DNA of 64,000 bases from Sodalis glossinidius str. 'morsitans' (GTDB lineage: Bacteria > Pseudomonadota > Gammaproteobacteria > Enterobacterales > Enterobacteriaceae). The stretch covers positions 1,054,001 through 1,118,000 of the forward strand of contig NC_007712.1 of NCBI RefSeq assembly GCF_000010085.1. Reading direction: 5' to 3'. The notes beneath the pieces were generated by a model. That model made no database searches, was not told the origin of the DNA, and saw only the letters and a program-made list of their open reading frames with translations. The position numbers were made by a program, and so were the translations under genes. Below, piece after piece: positions 26,635-36,534 of this stretch. Each line of letters opens with the position of its first letter. Position 1 is the first letter of the stretch.

Positions 26635-28650
26635 ATGGCCCGTCGAACGCCTATTGAGCGCTACCGTAACATCGGTATCAGTGCCCACATTGACGCCGAA
26701 GCTATATGTGATGCAGCATCCAGACCCAACATGCGTTTTGTAAAGCCGAAAACAGAGACCCAACAAGCTTTATGTACACTACACCGAGTACGTGACAATC
26801 TGGTTACCGAACGCGTTAAGGTCACTAACCAAATGCATGCTTTCGTTCATGAATTCGGCATCTGCTTACCTAAAGGAATTGCCGTAGTAAAGAGATTAGC
26901 GGAGTTATTAAACGATAACCAGTTTCCCTGCTATTTAATTTCAGCACTAAAACGTCTTCATGAACATTATAAATATTTACATCAACAGATTAGCGAAATT
27001 GATAAAGAAATTGAAATAGCGTTAGCTGCTGATGAAAATGGTTTAAGATTGCTATCTATTCCTGCGATCGGACCAATTACAGCAAGTCTCTTAACTCCAG
27101 AACTTAGTGATGGAAAACAATTTACTAAAGGGCGAGAATTCTCAGCATCGGTTGGATTAGTTCCAAGACAACAATGAGGCCATCCCGGCCGATCTGCAGC
27201 CGTTGGCTGAAACCTGGCATAACCGGCTGGTGGAAGCCGCCGCCGAGGCCAACGAGGCGCTGCTGGAGAAATATCTCAACGGCGAGCCCCTGAGTGAGTC
27301 GGAGCTGAAAGCGGCGCTGCGTCAGCGTATTGTCGCAAATGAGATCGTGCCGATGCTGTGCGGTAGCGCGTTCAAAAATAAAGGCGTGCAGGTGCTGCTG
27401 GATGCGGTCGTGGATTATCTCCCGTCGCCGGTAGACGTGCGGGCGATAAGCGGCCATGACGAAGCGGTGCGACACGCCAGAGACAGAGAGCCTTTCTCTG
27501 CGCTGGCGTTCAAAATCATGACCGATCCCTTTGTCGGGCAATTGATTTTCTTTCGGGTCTATTCCGGCGTTTGCCAGACCGGGGATACCCTCTACAACCC
27601 GGTAAAAGGCAAGAAGGAACGTCTCGGCCGGCTGCTGCAAATGCATGCCAACGAACGCAAGGATATCAAAGAGGTGCGCGCCGGGGATATCGTCGCCACC
27701 GTGGGGATGAAGGACATGACTACCGGCGATACGCTAAGCGATCCGGCGCAGCCTATCATACTTGAGCGTATGGTGTTCCCTGAGCCGGTTATCTCCCAGG
27801 CTATCGAGCCGAAAACCAAAGGTGACCAGGAGAAAATGGGTATCGCCCTTAGCCGTTTGATGCAGGAAGATCCGTCGTTTCGCGTGCGTACCGACGAGGA
27901 GTCCGTTCAAACGATTATTTCGGGAATGGGCGAGCTGCATCTGGAAATTCTGATGGATCGCCTGCGCCGGGAATTCAATGTCGAGGTGTCGGTAGGAAAA
28001 CCCCAGGTGGCCTATCGGGAAACCATTACGCAAGCTGTCGAGTTGGTGGAAGGCAAATTTGTCAAACAGTCCGGCGGCCGGGGACAATCTGGGCATGTGG
28101 TGTTGAATTTGACCCCGCAGCCTGCCGGTCAGGGATATGCCTTTGTCGATGACATCAAGGGCGGCGTGGTGCCGCGAGAGTATATCCCGGCTGTGGATAA
28201 AGGGATCCAGGACACCCTGACTACAGGCGTCCTCAGCGGTTACCCGGTGGTGGATGTCAAAGTGGCGCTGGTATTTGGTTCCTACCATGAGGTGGATTCC
28301 AATGAAAATGCGTTCCGTATGGCGGCATCAATGGCCTTCAAAGAGGGCATGCGCCGGGCGGCGCCCGTGCCCCGTGCTGCTTGAGCCGATGATGGCGGTG
28401 GAAGTTGAAACGCCGGAGGAGTTTATGGGCAATGTGATGGGGGATCTCTCATCCCGGCGCGGTATGGTGCAGGGAATGGAGGATATCGCCGGCAGTAAGC
28501 TGATACGCGCCGAGGTGCCGCTGGCCGAGATATTCGGTTATTCCACCGTGCGGCGCTCGATGTCGCAGGGGTGGGCCGACCTATACGATGGAGTTTAAGC
28601 ATTATGCCGCGGCGCCGCGGCAAATTGCCAAAGCTGGCTGGCTTCCAGGC
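26635..28650 (+). pseudogene. Elongation factor G paralogue, GTPase domain replaced by an IS fragment
   Basis: The EF-G start is intact (RBS AGGAAG, ATG 26635, MARRTPIERYRNIGISAHID), but the P-loop AHIDAGKT is cut after HIDA by an IS110-type fragment. EF-G text resumes at 27175 with IPADLQPLAETWHNRLVEAA. Residues of about 22-200, the whole GTPase core, are missing. Domains II-V are readable: CGSAFKNKGVQVLLDAVVDY, GMGELHLEILMDRLRREF, and SGGRGQSGHVVLNL. A frameshift near 28375 separates LLEPMMAVEVETPEEFMGNV, and another near 28570 precedes TYTMEFKHYAAAP. It is presumably a second fusA-type copy, since loss of the only EF-G would be lethal. Confidence 0.9.
26693..27172 (+). mobile_element. IS110/IS1111-type transposase fragment inside the EF-G paralogue
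   Basis: The AT-rich insert encodes the middle of an IS1111-type transposase: SRPNMRFVKPKTETQQALCT, then RVKVTNQMHAFVHEFGICLP, and LSIPAIGPITASLL with SASVGLVPRQ. The catalytic N-terminal DEDD block and the C-terminal end are missing, so both element ends are gone. It is joined in frame to the EF-G start codon, making a 180-codon chimeric frame that ends at TGA 27175-27177. It differs in sequence and base composition from the IS110 copy at 6840. Confidence 0.85.
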
Positions 28651-28803
28651 GGCGGCACAACGCCGGTGTCAGGGGATTTGCGTGAGGGGGAGCGCGCCGC
28701 GCGGGCCTTACATTACGAAGAACCTAGCCGTCCGGGCCGTGAAGGGTTATTGTCACGGCCCGGCATTACGGCCTAAAACGTACCCGCCCGATCGTCGCGG
28801 GAG

Positions 28804-29505
28804 TCAGATAAAGTCATCATCGTCGTTGCTAAAATCATCATCACCGAAATCGTTATAGTCTGTGTTGCCCGGATCACTGTTTTGATCGAAAAAATGACTG
28901 TTGGAAACGTTATTGAAATTATCCAGATTATCGGCGTTGAAATCCTGATTTAGCAGGGGATCGCTGCCGCCAGTAAGCGATGCGGCAGGATCGTCAATGA
29001 TATTGACTATCTCTTGCGGCGCGGACTGATGGAACATATTGGTGAGCATATTACCCAGCACAACGCCGCCGGCAACGCCCGCGGCCGTTTGCAGCGCGCC
29101 GGAAAGAAACCCTCCGCCGCGCGGGGAGTTATACGGCTGTGCATAACCGCTATAACCTACCGCTTGCTGCTGCGAGGGTTGATTGCCCCATGGCAACGCC
29201 GACGGTTGCTGACGCTCCGTGCAGAATAACCCGCTGAGAAAGCCGCCGCCCGCCGGGCGCTGCTGTGCTGTCGCCTTCAACTGCGCCACTTCGTTTTGCA
29301 ATTGCTGGACTTGCTGATTCAGCCGGTTCAGCGCGGCTTCCTGAACCAACATAGACTGGGCCATGTAATAGGGGGCCGCCGGTTGTTGCTGAACAAAACT
29401 TTGAATCTGCCGGTCCGCCTCGACATCGCGAGGGCCTGCGTTTTGTTCCGCCTGCTTCAGACGTTGAAACAGGCCTTCGATAAGACGTTGTTCTTCAGAT
29501 TGCAT
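28804..29505 (-). CDS. DUF2076 family protein
   Basis: An intact 233-residue protein. The N-terminal helix MQSEEQRLIEGLFQRLKQAE is the DUF2076 signature. A coiled-coil stretch follows (LNRLNQQVQQLQNEVAQLKA, about 75-95), then Gly/Gln-rich low-complexity segments with two copies of GGGFLSG and a hydrophobic glycine-zipper-like segment (GVAGGVVLGNMLTNMF). The C-terminus is extremely acidic (Asp/Asn-rich). Members are periplasmic or cytosolic ligand-binding-type proteins of unknown role. The start is ATG 29505. The gene is monocistronic and undamaged among many broken neighbours, which suggests it is still useful. Confidence 0.8.
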   Translation of the reverse strand: MQSEEQRLIEGLFQRLKQAEQNAGPRDVEADRQIQSFVQQQPAAPYYMAQSMLVQEAALNRLNQQVQQLQNEVAQLKATAQQRPAGGGFLSGLFCTERQQPSALPWGNQPSQQQAVGYSGYAQPYNSPRGGGFLSGALQTAAGVAGGVVLGNMLTNMFHQSAPQEIVNIIDDPAASLTGGSDPLLNQDFNADNLDNFNNVSNSHFFDQNSDPGNTDYNDFGDDDFSNDDDDFI

Positions 29506-29747
29506 AAGTGATGTTCCCGTAAATGATGTGTAGGAAGGGCCATGAGGCCTATACTTAAATTTAGCCCCATCCTGCCGCAGCGGAAAGGCGCCCAGCGTAA
29601 AGGTTTATGGTTAATTGTTACCAGTTGGCACCCCCTTACGGGCATGACTGCCCTGTCCAATGCCGGTGAGGGGAGCAAAGTGCCTTTCTTTTTATGCTAC
29701 TATTGCCGCCAGTGATCGCCCATTTTGCCGCTGGAGAGTTTTTTACT

Positions 29748-30401
29748 ATGGTCGAATTCAGCCGCCCCATCCTGACGTTGCCCAACGGCGCCGACAAATT
29801 GCTGCTTCACTCGTGCTGCGCACCGTGCTCGGGGGAAGTGATGGAGGCCATCACCGCGTCGGGGATCGATTACACTATCTTCTTCTATAACCCCAATATC
29901 CACCCGCAGCGCGAGTATCTGATCCGCAAGGAAGAAAATATTCGTTTTGCTGAAAAGCATAAGGTGCCGTTTGTCGATGCGGATTACGACAGCGATAACT
30001 GGTTTGCCCGCGCTAAAGGTATGGAACAGGAACCTGAACGGGGCATACGCTGCACGATGTGTTTCGATATGCGTTTTGAACGCACCGCGCTTTTCGCCGC
30101 CGAAAATGGTTTTAGCGTCATTTCAAGCTCGCTAGGTATTTCCCGCTGGAAAAATATGCAGCAGATTAACGAGTGCGGCAGACGCGCCGCTGGCCATTAT
30201 AACGGTATCACTTACTGGGAATATAACTGGCGCAAGCAGGGTGGTTCCGCCCGGATGATTGACATTAGTAAGCGTGAGCGCTTTTATCAGCAGGAATACT
30301 GCGGTTGTATTTATTCACTACGTGATACAAATAAACACCGTCGTTCGCAGGGTAGGGATATTATCCGTATCGGTACGCAATATTATGGCGACGAAGATTA
30401 A
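29748..30401 (+). CDS. queH: Epoxyqueuosine reductase QueH
   Basis: A 217-residue protein with every cysteine expected of QueH: HSCCAPC (C23, C24, C27), RCTMCFDMR (C102, C105) and YCGC (C185, C187). QueH performs the last step of queuosine synthesis, reducing epoxyqueuosine in tRNA, and it is the non-cobalamin alternative to QueG. Start ATG 29748 has GGAGAG eleven bases upstream. The alternative ATG at 29694 would add residues unlike the family. The earlier-acting queA and tgt are intact at 52.6-55.0 kb, so the end of the queuosine pathway is preserved. Confidence 0.93.
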   Translation: MVEFSRPILTLPNGADKLLLHSCCAPCSGEVMEAITASGIDYTIFFYNPNIHPQREYLIRKEENIRFAEKHKVPFVDADYDSDNWFARAKGMEQEPERGIRCTMCFDMRFERTALFAAENGFSVISSSLGISRWKNMQQINECGRRAAGHYNGITYWEYNWRKQGGSARMIDISKRERFYQQEYCGCIYSLRDTNKHRRSQGRDIIRIGTQYYGDED

Positions 30402-30445
30402 TATTTCCTGATTTGTCCTCTCCGAACGGAGTAGGGAATAATTGC

Positions 30446-30475
30446 CTCACCGGGTTGCCGCGAACGCCCGGTGAG
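30446..30475. terminator. Hairpin downstream of queH, possible terminator
   Basis: CTCACCGGG (30446-30454) pairs perfectly with CCCGGTGAG (30467-30475) around a 12-base loop, 45 bases after the queH stop. No T-run follows, so it may be a factor-dependent or bidirectional structure rather than a classical intrinsic terminator. Confidence 0.45.
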
Positions 30476-30751
30476 TTCGTCGGAGCCGCGGCGTGATAGC
30501 TCCGCCTCCCGCAGCCCGCAAATCACCTCAGAACTTAATCCCTGTGCTGTTAATGACGCAGAGATGACCAGTGAGCGTGTGGCGTAATGCGTCCTGCGCT
30601 CGTATCACTTTAATGTTAAAAATGTTATTTTTTTCAGGCTATATTGACAGGGTGTGATAATAACTGTTTAAATTGCGCTATGCCGCGACAGCGATTATTG
30701 ACGGCGGTGCCGTCCGCACTGCCGGCATCATGTCATTCATGCCGAAAATAA

Positions 30752-30782
30752 AGCATCTCATTCCCTCTCATTGACAACTCAT
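30752..30782 (+). promoter_or_regulatory. Direct repeat resembling a YpdB (LytTR) site upstream of yhjX
   Basis: AGCATCTCAT (30752-30761), an 11-base spacer, and GACAACTCAT (30773-30782) match the spacing of the known E. coli yhjX promoter site, GGCATTTCAT-N11-GGCATTTCAT. They match at 8 and 6 of 10 positions. The longer exact repeat CTCATTCCC occurs twice, 21 bases apart (30757 and 30778). The site lies about 100 bases before the yhjX start. YpdB is a LytTR response regulator that activates yhjX in response to pyruvate. Confidence 0.5.
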
Positions 30783-30880
30783 TCCCGTTTTGACGCGGCC
30801 TGCGCGCAATAGCTTTATAGTGCCTACATTATCCCATAGGGAAACAGATTCAATTTTGAATTGTTTATGCGAGGCAGAGC

Positions 30881-32077
30881 ATGATGACGCTACTATCCCA
30901 TTTTATTCGCTGGCTCACGCTGGCTGGCACCATTATCACCCGGTTTGCCCTGGGGTCGGTCTATACCTGGAGTTTGTTCAATGGCCCGCTGGCGCATAAA
31001 TTGGGACATCCTATAAGTCAGGTGGCTTTCGCTTTCGGCTTGCTGAGTCTGGCGATGGCGGTGGCGTCAACCACCGCCGGGAAATTTCAGGAGCGCTTCG
31101 GTGTCCGTAAGGTGACAATGGGCGCCGGCCTGTTGCTGGGCGTCGTCCTTTGTCTGACCGGCTGGTCCAGCTCGGTCATCATGCTCTGGCTATGCGCCGG
31201 TATTTTGGTCGGGCTGGTGGACGGGATCGGCTATCTCTTGACGCTGTCCAATTGCGTGAAATGGTTTCCCGAACGCAAGGTGGTGATCTCTGCCTGCGCT
31301 ATCGGCGCTTATGGCCTGGGGAGTCTGGGATTCAAATACATTAACAGTCAGTTACTGGCTCATTTCAGCCTGGAATCGACATTTGGATTATGGAGCGCCA
31401 TTGCGCTGCTGCTGATGGTGAGCGGTGCGGTGATGATGAGAGACGCGCCGCACCAAGAAGCACGTCAGCATCGCGCAGCCCGTGATTACACGTTGGCCGA
31501 ATCGCAGTATTGGTGTTGGCGCTAATGTTTGTTACCGCCTGCATGAGCGGGTTATATGTTATAGGCGTCGCCAAGGATATCGGCGAGAGCCTGGTCCATT
31601 TGACGACGGCGGTGGCGGCCAATGCGGTTATTGCCATTGCCAATCTCAGCGGCCGTCTGGTGTTGGGTGTTCTGTCCGATAAACTATCCCGGATTCGGGT
31701 CGTTTCGCTGGCCCAGGTCATCGCCATGGCGGGGATGGTTATGCTGTTATTTGTCCATCTTAACGGAACGCTGTTTTTTTATCTCACTGGCCTGTGTGGA
31801 TTTCAGCTTCGGCGGCACTATCACGGTATACCCGTCGCTGGTGAGCAATTTCTTCGGGTTGAATAATCTGACCAAAAACTACAGCATTATTTATCTGGGT
31901 TTCGGTATTGGCAGCATCATCGGCTAACTCGTTGCATCTCTGTTTGGCGGATTTATGGTGACCTTCCAACTCATCGCGGTTTTGTTGGTTATCGCATTGA
32001 TAATCTCGCTGACGCTGCGCCAGCCGGGAGATGACGGCAAGCACAGCTACCGTTTGGGGCATGCACACGGCGAGTAA
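30881..32077 (+). pseudogene. yhjX: MFS transporter YhjX, frameshifted with an ochre codon
   Basis: It closely follows E. coli YhjX: ALGSVYTWSLFNGPLAHKLG, LLTLSNCVKWFPERK, ACMSGLYVIGVAKDIGESL, ANLSGRLVLGVLSDK and FFGLNNLTKNYSIIYLGFG. A frameshift (with some missing bases) lies near 31505, another near 31800, and TAA (31925-31927) follows GSIIG where the homologue continues SIIASLFGGF. The last block, LVASLFGGFMVTFQLIAVLL, reaches TAA 32075-32077. YhjX is an inner-membrane oxalate:formate-antiporter-family transporter linked to pyruvate. It has twelve predicted helices in the ancestor, and it is dead here. Confidence 0.9.
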
Positions 32078-32172
32078 AGACCTCCCACGGCAATTGGAGA
32101 CCTGCCCGGCAAATAGCCGATATCTGTTCCCCCACTTCGTACAAAAGCCCGCCACGCCGCGGGCTTTTGGCG

Positions 32173-32430
32173 TTAAGGCAAACTGGCGTTAAGGCCCGGT
32201 TCCAGCTCCAGATCCAATTTCAGGTCCAGGGCCAAGTCCAAATATAAGTCCAGGTTCAGCTCCAGGTCAACGTTGATGTCTGTGTTTGGGAATGGCGCTG
32301 GGTCTACGTGGGCGTCTTAGTCCAGGGTTAAGTCTGGATACGGGGCCAGAGCCAGGTCTCAATCCGGGGTTACGTCTGAATGTGGTTCCAGGGTCAAATC
32401 GGAATGTGGGGTTTAGTCGCAGCCGGAAGC
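32173..32430 (-). repeat. Degenerate CTGGA(C/G)-type hexamer repeat tract
   Basis: On the minus strand this tract is one frame with a period of about six bases, made of Asp/Glu-Leu pairs: DLTLEPHSD, DLALAPYPDLTLD, then VDLELNLDLYLDLALDLK and a final LDLELEPGLNASLP to TAA 32173-32175. It contains internal stops, two of them directly after D (32360 and 32317 areas). It may be the decayed end of an acidic repeat protein or simply an expanded hexamer. No family is recognised. It fills the 448-base space between yhjX and the Rieske/FAD gene. Confidence 0.6.
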
Positions 32431-32525
32431 GGCGCTTTACGCCAAAGTAATTTATGATTTTGCTGCTAGGCTTACTGATAGTGCCTTAAAGAGTAGGGTA
32501 TTTATAAATACAGAAAGAGGCAACC

Positions 32526-34055
32526 GTGGCCTATGAGCAAGTCATGTCGTTATCATCGCTGGCGCAGATGACACCGAGCAAAGTCACCGTCGGAGAAACT
32601 GATATTGTAGTGATCCGTCGAGGTGAAGATGTTTACGTCCTGGAAGCCACCTGCCCGCATTCCGGTGCACAGCTGGAAAAAGGCGCGCTCTGCGATGATA
32701 AGCTGGTGTGCCCCTGGCATAAATCGGTTTTCGCCAAGGGCGAAAACCGTGCAGGGGAACTACTGGAACCGCCCTCACTGCGGGCATTAAAACGCTACCC
32801 GGTAAAAGTGGATCATGATGCCGTATGGATCGATCCACAGCCGTTGGACGAGGCGAACCCGCTACAGGCGGCGGATAAGCAGCCTGTGTGGTACTGGGCG
32901 CCGGCGGCAGCGCGGCAGTCAAAGCGCTGCGGGAAGAGGGATTTACCGGCAGGCTGGTGGTGGTAGAGAGGGAAAAACAGGCGCCCTACGATCGTACTGC
33001 GCTATCAAAATTTGTCCCGCAAGGCGACATGGATATCAACGAGGTGCCTTCTCTGCTGCCGGAAGACTATTATCAGCAACAACGGATAGAGCGCATTAAC
33101 GGCAATGTGGAAGCATTGGACAGCAAACGCCATAGCTTGCGGGTGGACGACGGTAAAACCCTGTCCTATTATCGTCTGCTGTTGGCCACCGGAGCCACGC
33201 CGCAGCGGCCGGATCTGCCCGGTAAGGCGCTGCACGGCGTGCAGGTATTGCGTAGCTTAGAGCAAGCTGCAACGCTGATTGACACCGTGGAACGCCAGCA
33301 CCGGCTGGTGATCATCGGCAACAGTTTTATCGGCATGGAGGTGGCGGCGTCGTTTCGTAAACAAGAGGTTGCGGTGACCATCATTTCTCCCCACCCCTTA
33401 CCCTTTGAAAAACAATTCGGCACCGAGTTAGGCACCTTTTTCCACCGCCGCCACCAGGAAAAAGGCGTCGCTTTTGTCGACGGCGAACCGGCCGCTTTTG
33501 AAGGGGAAAAACGCGTTAGCACGGTGACGTTGAAGGACGGCCGCTGTATCGAAGCGACGCTGGTCTTGCTGGCAACCAGTGTGGCGCCGGCGACGCGGTT
33601 TATCCACGATCTACCGCTGAATGACGACGGTAGACGAGACGATGAAGGTGACCGAGGACATCTATGCCATTGGCGATATCGCAACATTTCCGCTAAATTG
33701 CAAGGCGACCCGCATCGAGCACTGGCGCGTCGCGCAACAGCACGGGCGTATCGCCGCCGCCGCGATGATGGACAAGCCACAATCCTATGATTCTGTGCTC
33801 TTTTTCTGGACGCAGCATTATGGCGTCCGCTATGAATATCTTGGCCATGCCGCCAAATGGGATCAGCAGGAAATCATCGGCTCGCCGGATGAGGACAAGT
33901 TTGTCTCTTTGTATGGCCTTGAAGGCAACCTGGTGGCGGTCGTGGCGGTCGGGCGTATGCGCCCCACCGGCGTACTTTTGTTGATAATGGACGCAAAACT
34001 CGGTTTTCGCGAGGCGCAGCGTATCGTCGCCGAGACCCGCGAACCGGATAGTTAA
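32526..34055 (+). pseudogene. Rieske-domain FAD-dependent reductase (AIFM3-like), frameshifted
   Basis: The N-terminal Rieske domain is intact, with CPH at 43-45 and CPWH at 62-65 as cluster ligands. The FAD part begins after a frame change near 32890 (GAGGSAAVKALREEGFTGRL), with TALSKFVPQGDMD, LLLATGATPQRPDLPGKALH and VIIGNSFIGMEVAASF. A second frame change near 33620 precedes MKVTEDIYAIGDIATFPL and the reductase C-terminal domain to TAA 34053-34055. Such proteins transfer electrons from NAD(P)H through FAD to a 2Fe-2S cluster. The physiological partner is unknown. GTG 32526 has GAGG upstream. Confidence 0.85.
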
Positions 34056-34280
34056 TCGCCTGACGCCGCCGTCACCACGGGTCCGGCGCCCGTCACGGCG
34101 CCGATACCTTTACCGGTAGCGCAAAATGTTGCCGGCAAACATGTGCGTCGCCGAAGGTCGATGATATGATGCGCTGCCGGTACGCAACGGGGCGGCAACT
34201 CTCCGCCTCAACCTGCTCCGGCCCAGGGACGATGAGTGTTCTCGTCCGCTATTTCAGGTAAGGAAAAGGACAGACAGGTA

Positions 34281-34805
34281 ATGACACAGCACCTATTTAT
34301 GGTTGGTGCGCGCGGATGCGGCAAGACCACGGTGGGTCAGGCATTAGCGCGGGTATTGGGCTATGCCTTTGCCGATACCGACGATATGTTGTGGCGGTCT
34401 ACCGGTAAGACTGTGGCAGAGATCGTCGCTAAAGAAGGCTGGACGGGCTTTCGGGCAAGGGAGAGCGAAATCCTGACCAGCGTGACGCAAGGAAACGCCG
34501 TTGTCGCGACGGGCGGTGGTATTATTTTATCGGCCGCTAACCGCCGTTTCATGCGCGCGCGCGGCACCGTCGTGTACCTGCACGCGACGGCGCAGGAACT
34601 CTCGCGCCGTCTGCGGGCCTACCCCGAGGATGATCAGCGGCCCAGTTTGACGGGGAAACCCATGATAGAAGAAATTGCTGAAGTGCTCGCCGCTCGAGAA
34701 AAACTCTACCAGGAGGCGGCACACCACGTACTGGACGCCAGCCAGCCCCCTGACGATGTAGTCTCCGCCATTTTGCAACAGCTTTACCCCAGCGCGGCGA
34801 GTTAA
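34281..34805 (+). CDS. aroL: Shikimate kinase II
   Basis: A 174-residue P-loop kinase that phosphorylates shikimate at the 3-position in chorismate and aromatic amino acid synthesis. The P-loop is GARGCGKTT (9-17). The shikimate-binding residues appear in DTDDM, FRARE and VATGGGIIL, and the lid arginine lies in EDDQRPSLTGKP. It is closer to AroL than to AroK because it starts MTQHLF and is followed by yaiA, as in E. coli. Start ATG 34281 is preceded by ACAGG. The gene is open. Confidence 0.95.
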   Translation: MTQHLFMVGARGCGKTTVGQALARVLGYAFADTDDMLWRSTGKTVAEIVAKEGWTGFRARESEILTSVTQGNAVVATGGGIILSAANRRFMRARGTVVYLHATAQELSRRLRAYPEDDQRPSLTGKPMIEEIAEVLAAREKLYQEAAHHVLDASQPPDDVVSAILQQLYPSAAS

Positions 34806-34923
34806 ACCCTTTAGATGCCGTGGCGGAATGTGACCGGTGTAGTCGGGGAAATCGTGCCGGCACACGAGGCGTGAGGTGTTGGCTATACTTACCTGACGTG
34901 AGCATAACTATAAGGAAGTCAGT

Positions 34924-35115
34924 ATGGCAAGCAAACCGCCCTATCCGCGCGAAGCGCATATCGTCAAAAAAGAAAAGGGGCCGGCCGGCAAGGCGAAAAC
35001 CGTCTATGAGTTGCGTGCCGACCATCCTCATCCCAATACGTTTATCAGTGAGCATGACACCGAGCAGGAGGCGCTGGATTCCAAAGAGCGCTATGAGGAC
35101 GAAAGCAAGAGCTGA
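34924..35115 (+). CDS. yaiA: YaiA family small protein
   Basis: A 63-residue highly charged protein (PPYPREAHIVKKEKG, then YELRADHPHPNTFISEHDTE) matching YaiA, which follows aroL in E. coli. The function is unknown. In E. coli it belongs to the aroL transcription unit. Here 118 bases separate the two genes, with TAAGGAAG just before ATG 34924. It is undamaged. Confidence 0.88.
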   Translation: MASKPPYPREAHIVKKEKGPAGKAKTVYELRADHPHPNTFISEHDTEQEALDSKERYEDESKS

Positions 35116-35663
35116 TCTCCCGGCGGCAGGGGGCATTATCCCGTCGCCGTCTTCGGCGCCAGCCGTGTTTGCACGGTTGCCGAGCAGGCGCGTCTGCCCT
35201 CTTTTTCATGATGCCGTGTTGACTTAAAACCGCAGGCGCCGTCTCTGCGCGGACGTTCTAGGCGTCGTATTCCATGCTCTTGCCGCCCCTCATGTTCCCC
35301 TGTCTTGATATCTCCCTGTCTTCTTTTCCTCGTCAGTGACGTTTTTCCCTCCTGTTGCGCACGTTTTCTGCCTTCTCTTCCGCAATGCCATAGCGACATA
35401 TTACGCTGTCACGAAAAGCGAGTTGTTATGCTGACGTAAAATTAATGCCTGTATCTGTTCGGCTGTTATTTATTGTCGCGGTGGCGATGGTGCAAATAAC
35501 GGTAATCGACATTTCTCCGCCATTAGTGGCGCCGATAACGACGGCCGAAGGTTTAATTAACCTAATAATAAATATTAATAACCCCGGATTTTCCTGCGTA
35601 ACGAAAAAAAAGAACGGGGAGAGGAGTACAGGGCAATAATATCTTGACGCCGACGCGCCGGCG
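35116..35663. other. 548-bp stretch where aroM stands in E. coli relatives
   Basis: No gene is seen. The first half is GC-rich and the second half (35405-35640) AT-rich. In E. coli the next gene after yaiA is aroM, but I could find no AroM-like words in any frame. It has been replaced here by an IclR regulator. Confidence 0.4.
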
Positions 35664-36423
35664 ATGAATGATGAAAACTCCGACATCAGTTCACCTGCAA
35701 AAAATAGCATTATGTCGACATTGGAAAACGCCGCTGCGGTGTTAACGTTGTTTGTCGCTCTGGGTGCCGACGGAAGGTCTGTCGTTCAGCGATATGGCCC
35801 GCCGGCTGCCATTACCGAAAAGCACGCTTTCCCGGCTGCTTGTCGCGATGGAGTCGCAGGGGCTGCTGGCGCGGGATCCCCACAGTCGTCTTTATTCGAT
35901 CGGTCACCTGGTGCGATCGCTGAACCCTCCTGTGCCACTGCACCAGCTCAGCGCACGCTATCGCTGCACGGGGTATTTATGCGTGCTGCATCAGGATAGG
36001 GTCCATATTGTTGACCGCTTTCAAAGCAGCGCCGCCGCGCCGGCGGTCTATGCGGTGGGCCGACATCTGCCCGCCATGAACACGGCGGCTGGCAGAGCGC
36101 TGCTGGCCTGTTTCTCCGAGCGGGAAGTGATAGCGCGGTTGATGCCGCGTCAGAATTTACCGGGTGGATTTCATCAGCCCGGCATTGTCCGCCTGCTGCA
36201 GCGTATGTCGTTGGTGCGCGGGCAGGGCTGGGATTTTAACCGCAATGACACCCGTCCCGGTTACAGCGTGCTCGCAACGGCGCTGGCGGACAGCGAACGA
36301 CGTGAACAAATCGGGTTATGTCTGTCTTTCGTTAATGCCGGAGATAAAGGCGCGTTTCCGGTCGACAAATTAGCGGGATTGCAGTCCGCCACGAGGATGA
36401 TTGCCCAAAATATGCATCAATGA
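35664..36423 (+). pseudogene. IclR-family regulator, frameshifted
   Basis: The first 30 codons from ATG 35664 (NSIMSTLENAAAVLTLFVAL) are followed by a frame change near 35762. The helix-turn-helix then continues: LSFSDMARRLPLPKSTLSRL and LVAMESQGLLARD. The effector domain is readable (CVLHQDRVHIVDRFQSS, GRHLPAMNTAAGRALLA, GYSVLATALADSERR), with a probable short internal deletion near 35945. It ends at TGA 36421-36423. IclR proteins regulate carbon catabolism with small organic acids as ligands. The target is unknown. Confidence 0.8.
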
Positions 36424-36534
36424 AGCGGCGAAGCGCAATTTCTTTGTCCCGACCGGGGTTTTTGCAGAAAAGGGCGTGACGCCCGTCAGCGCCCCTTTTA
36501 CACTGCTAAGACATTAATCGATAGGAAAAGACCG

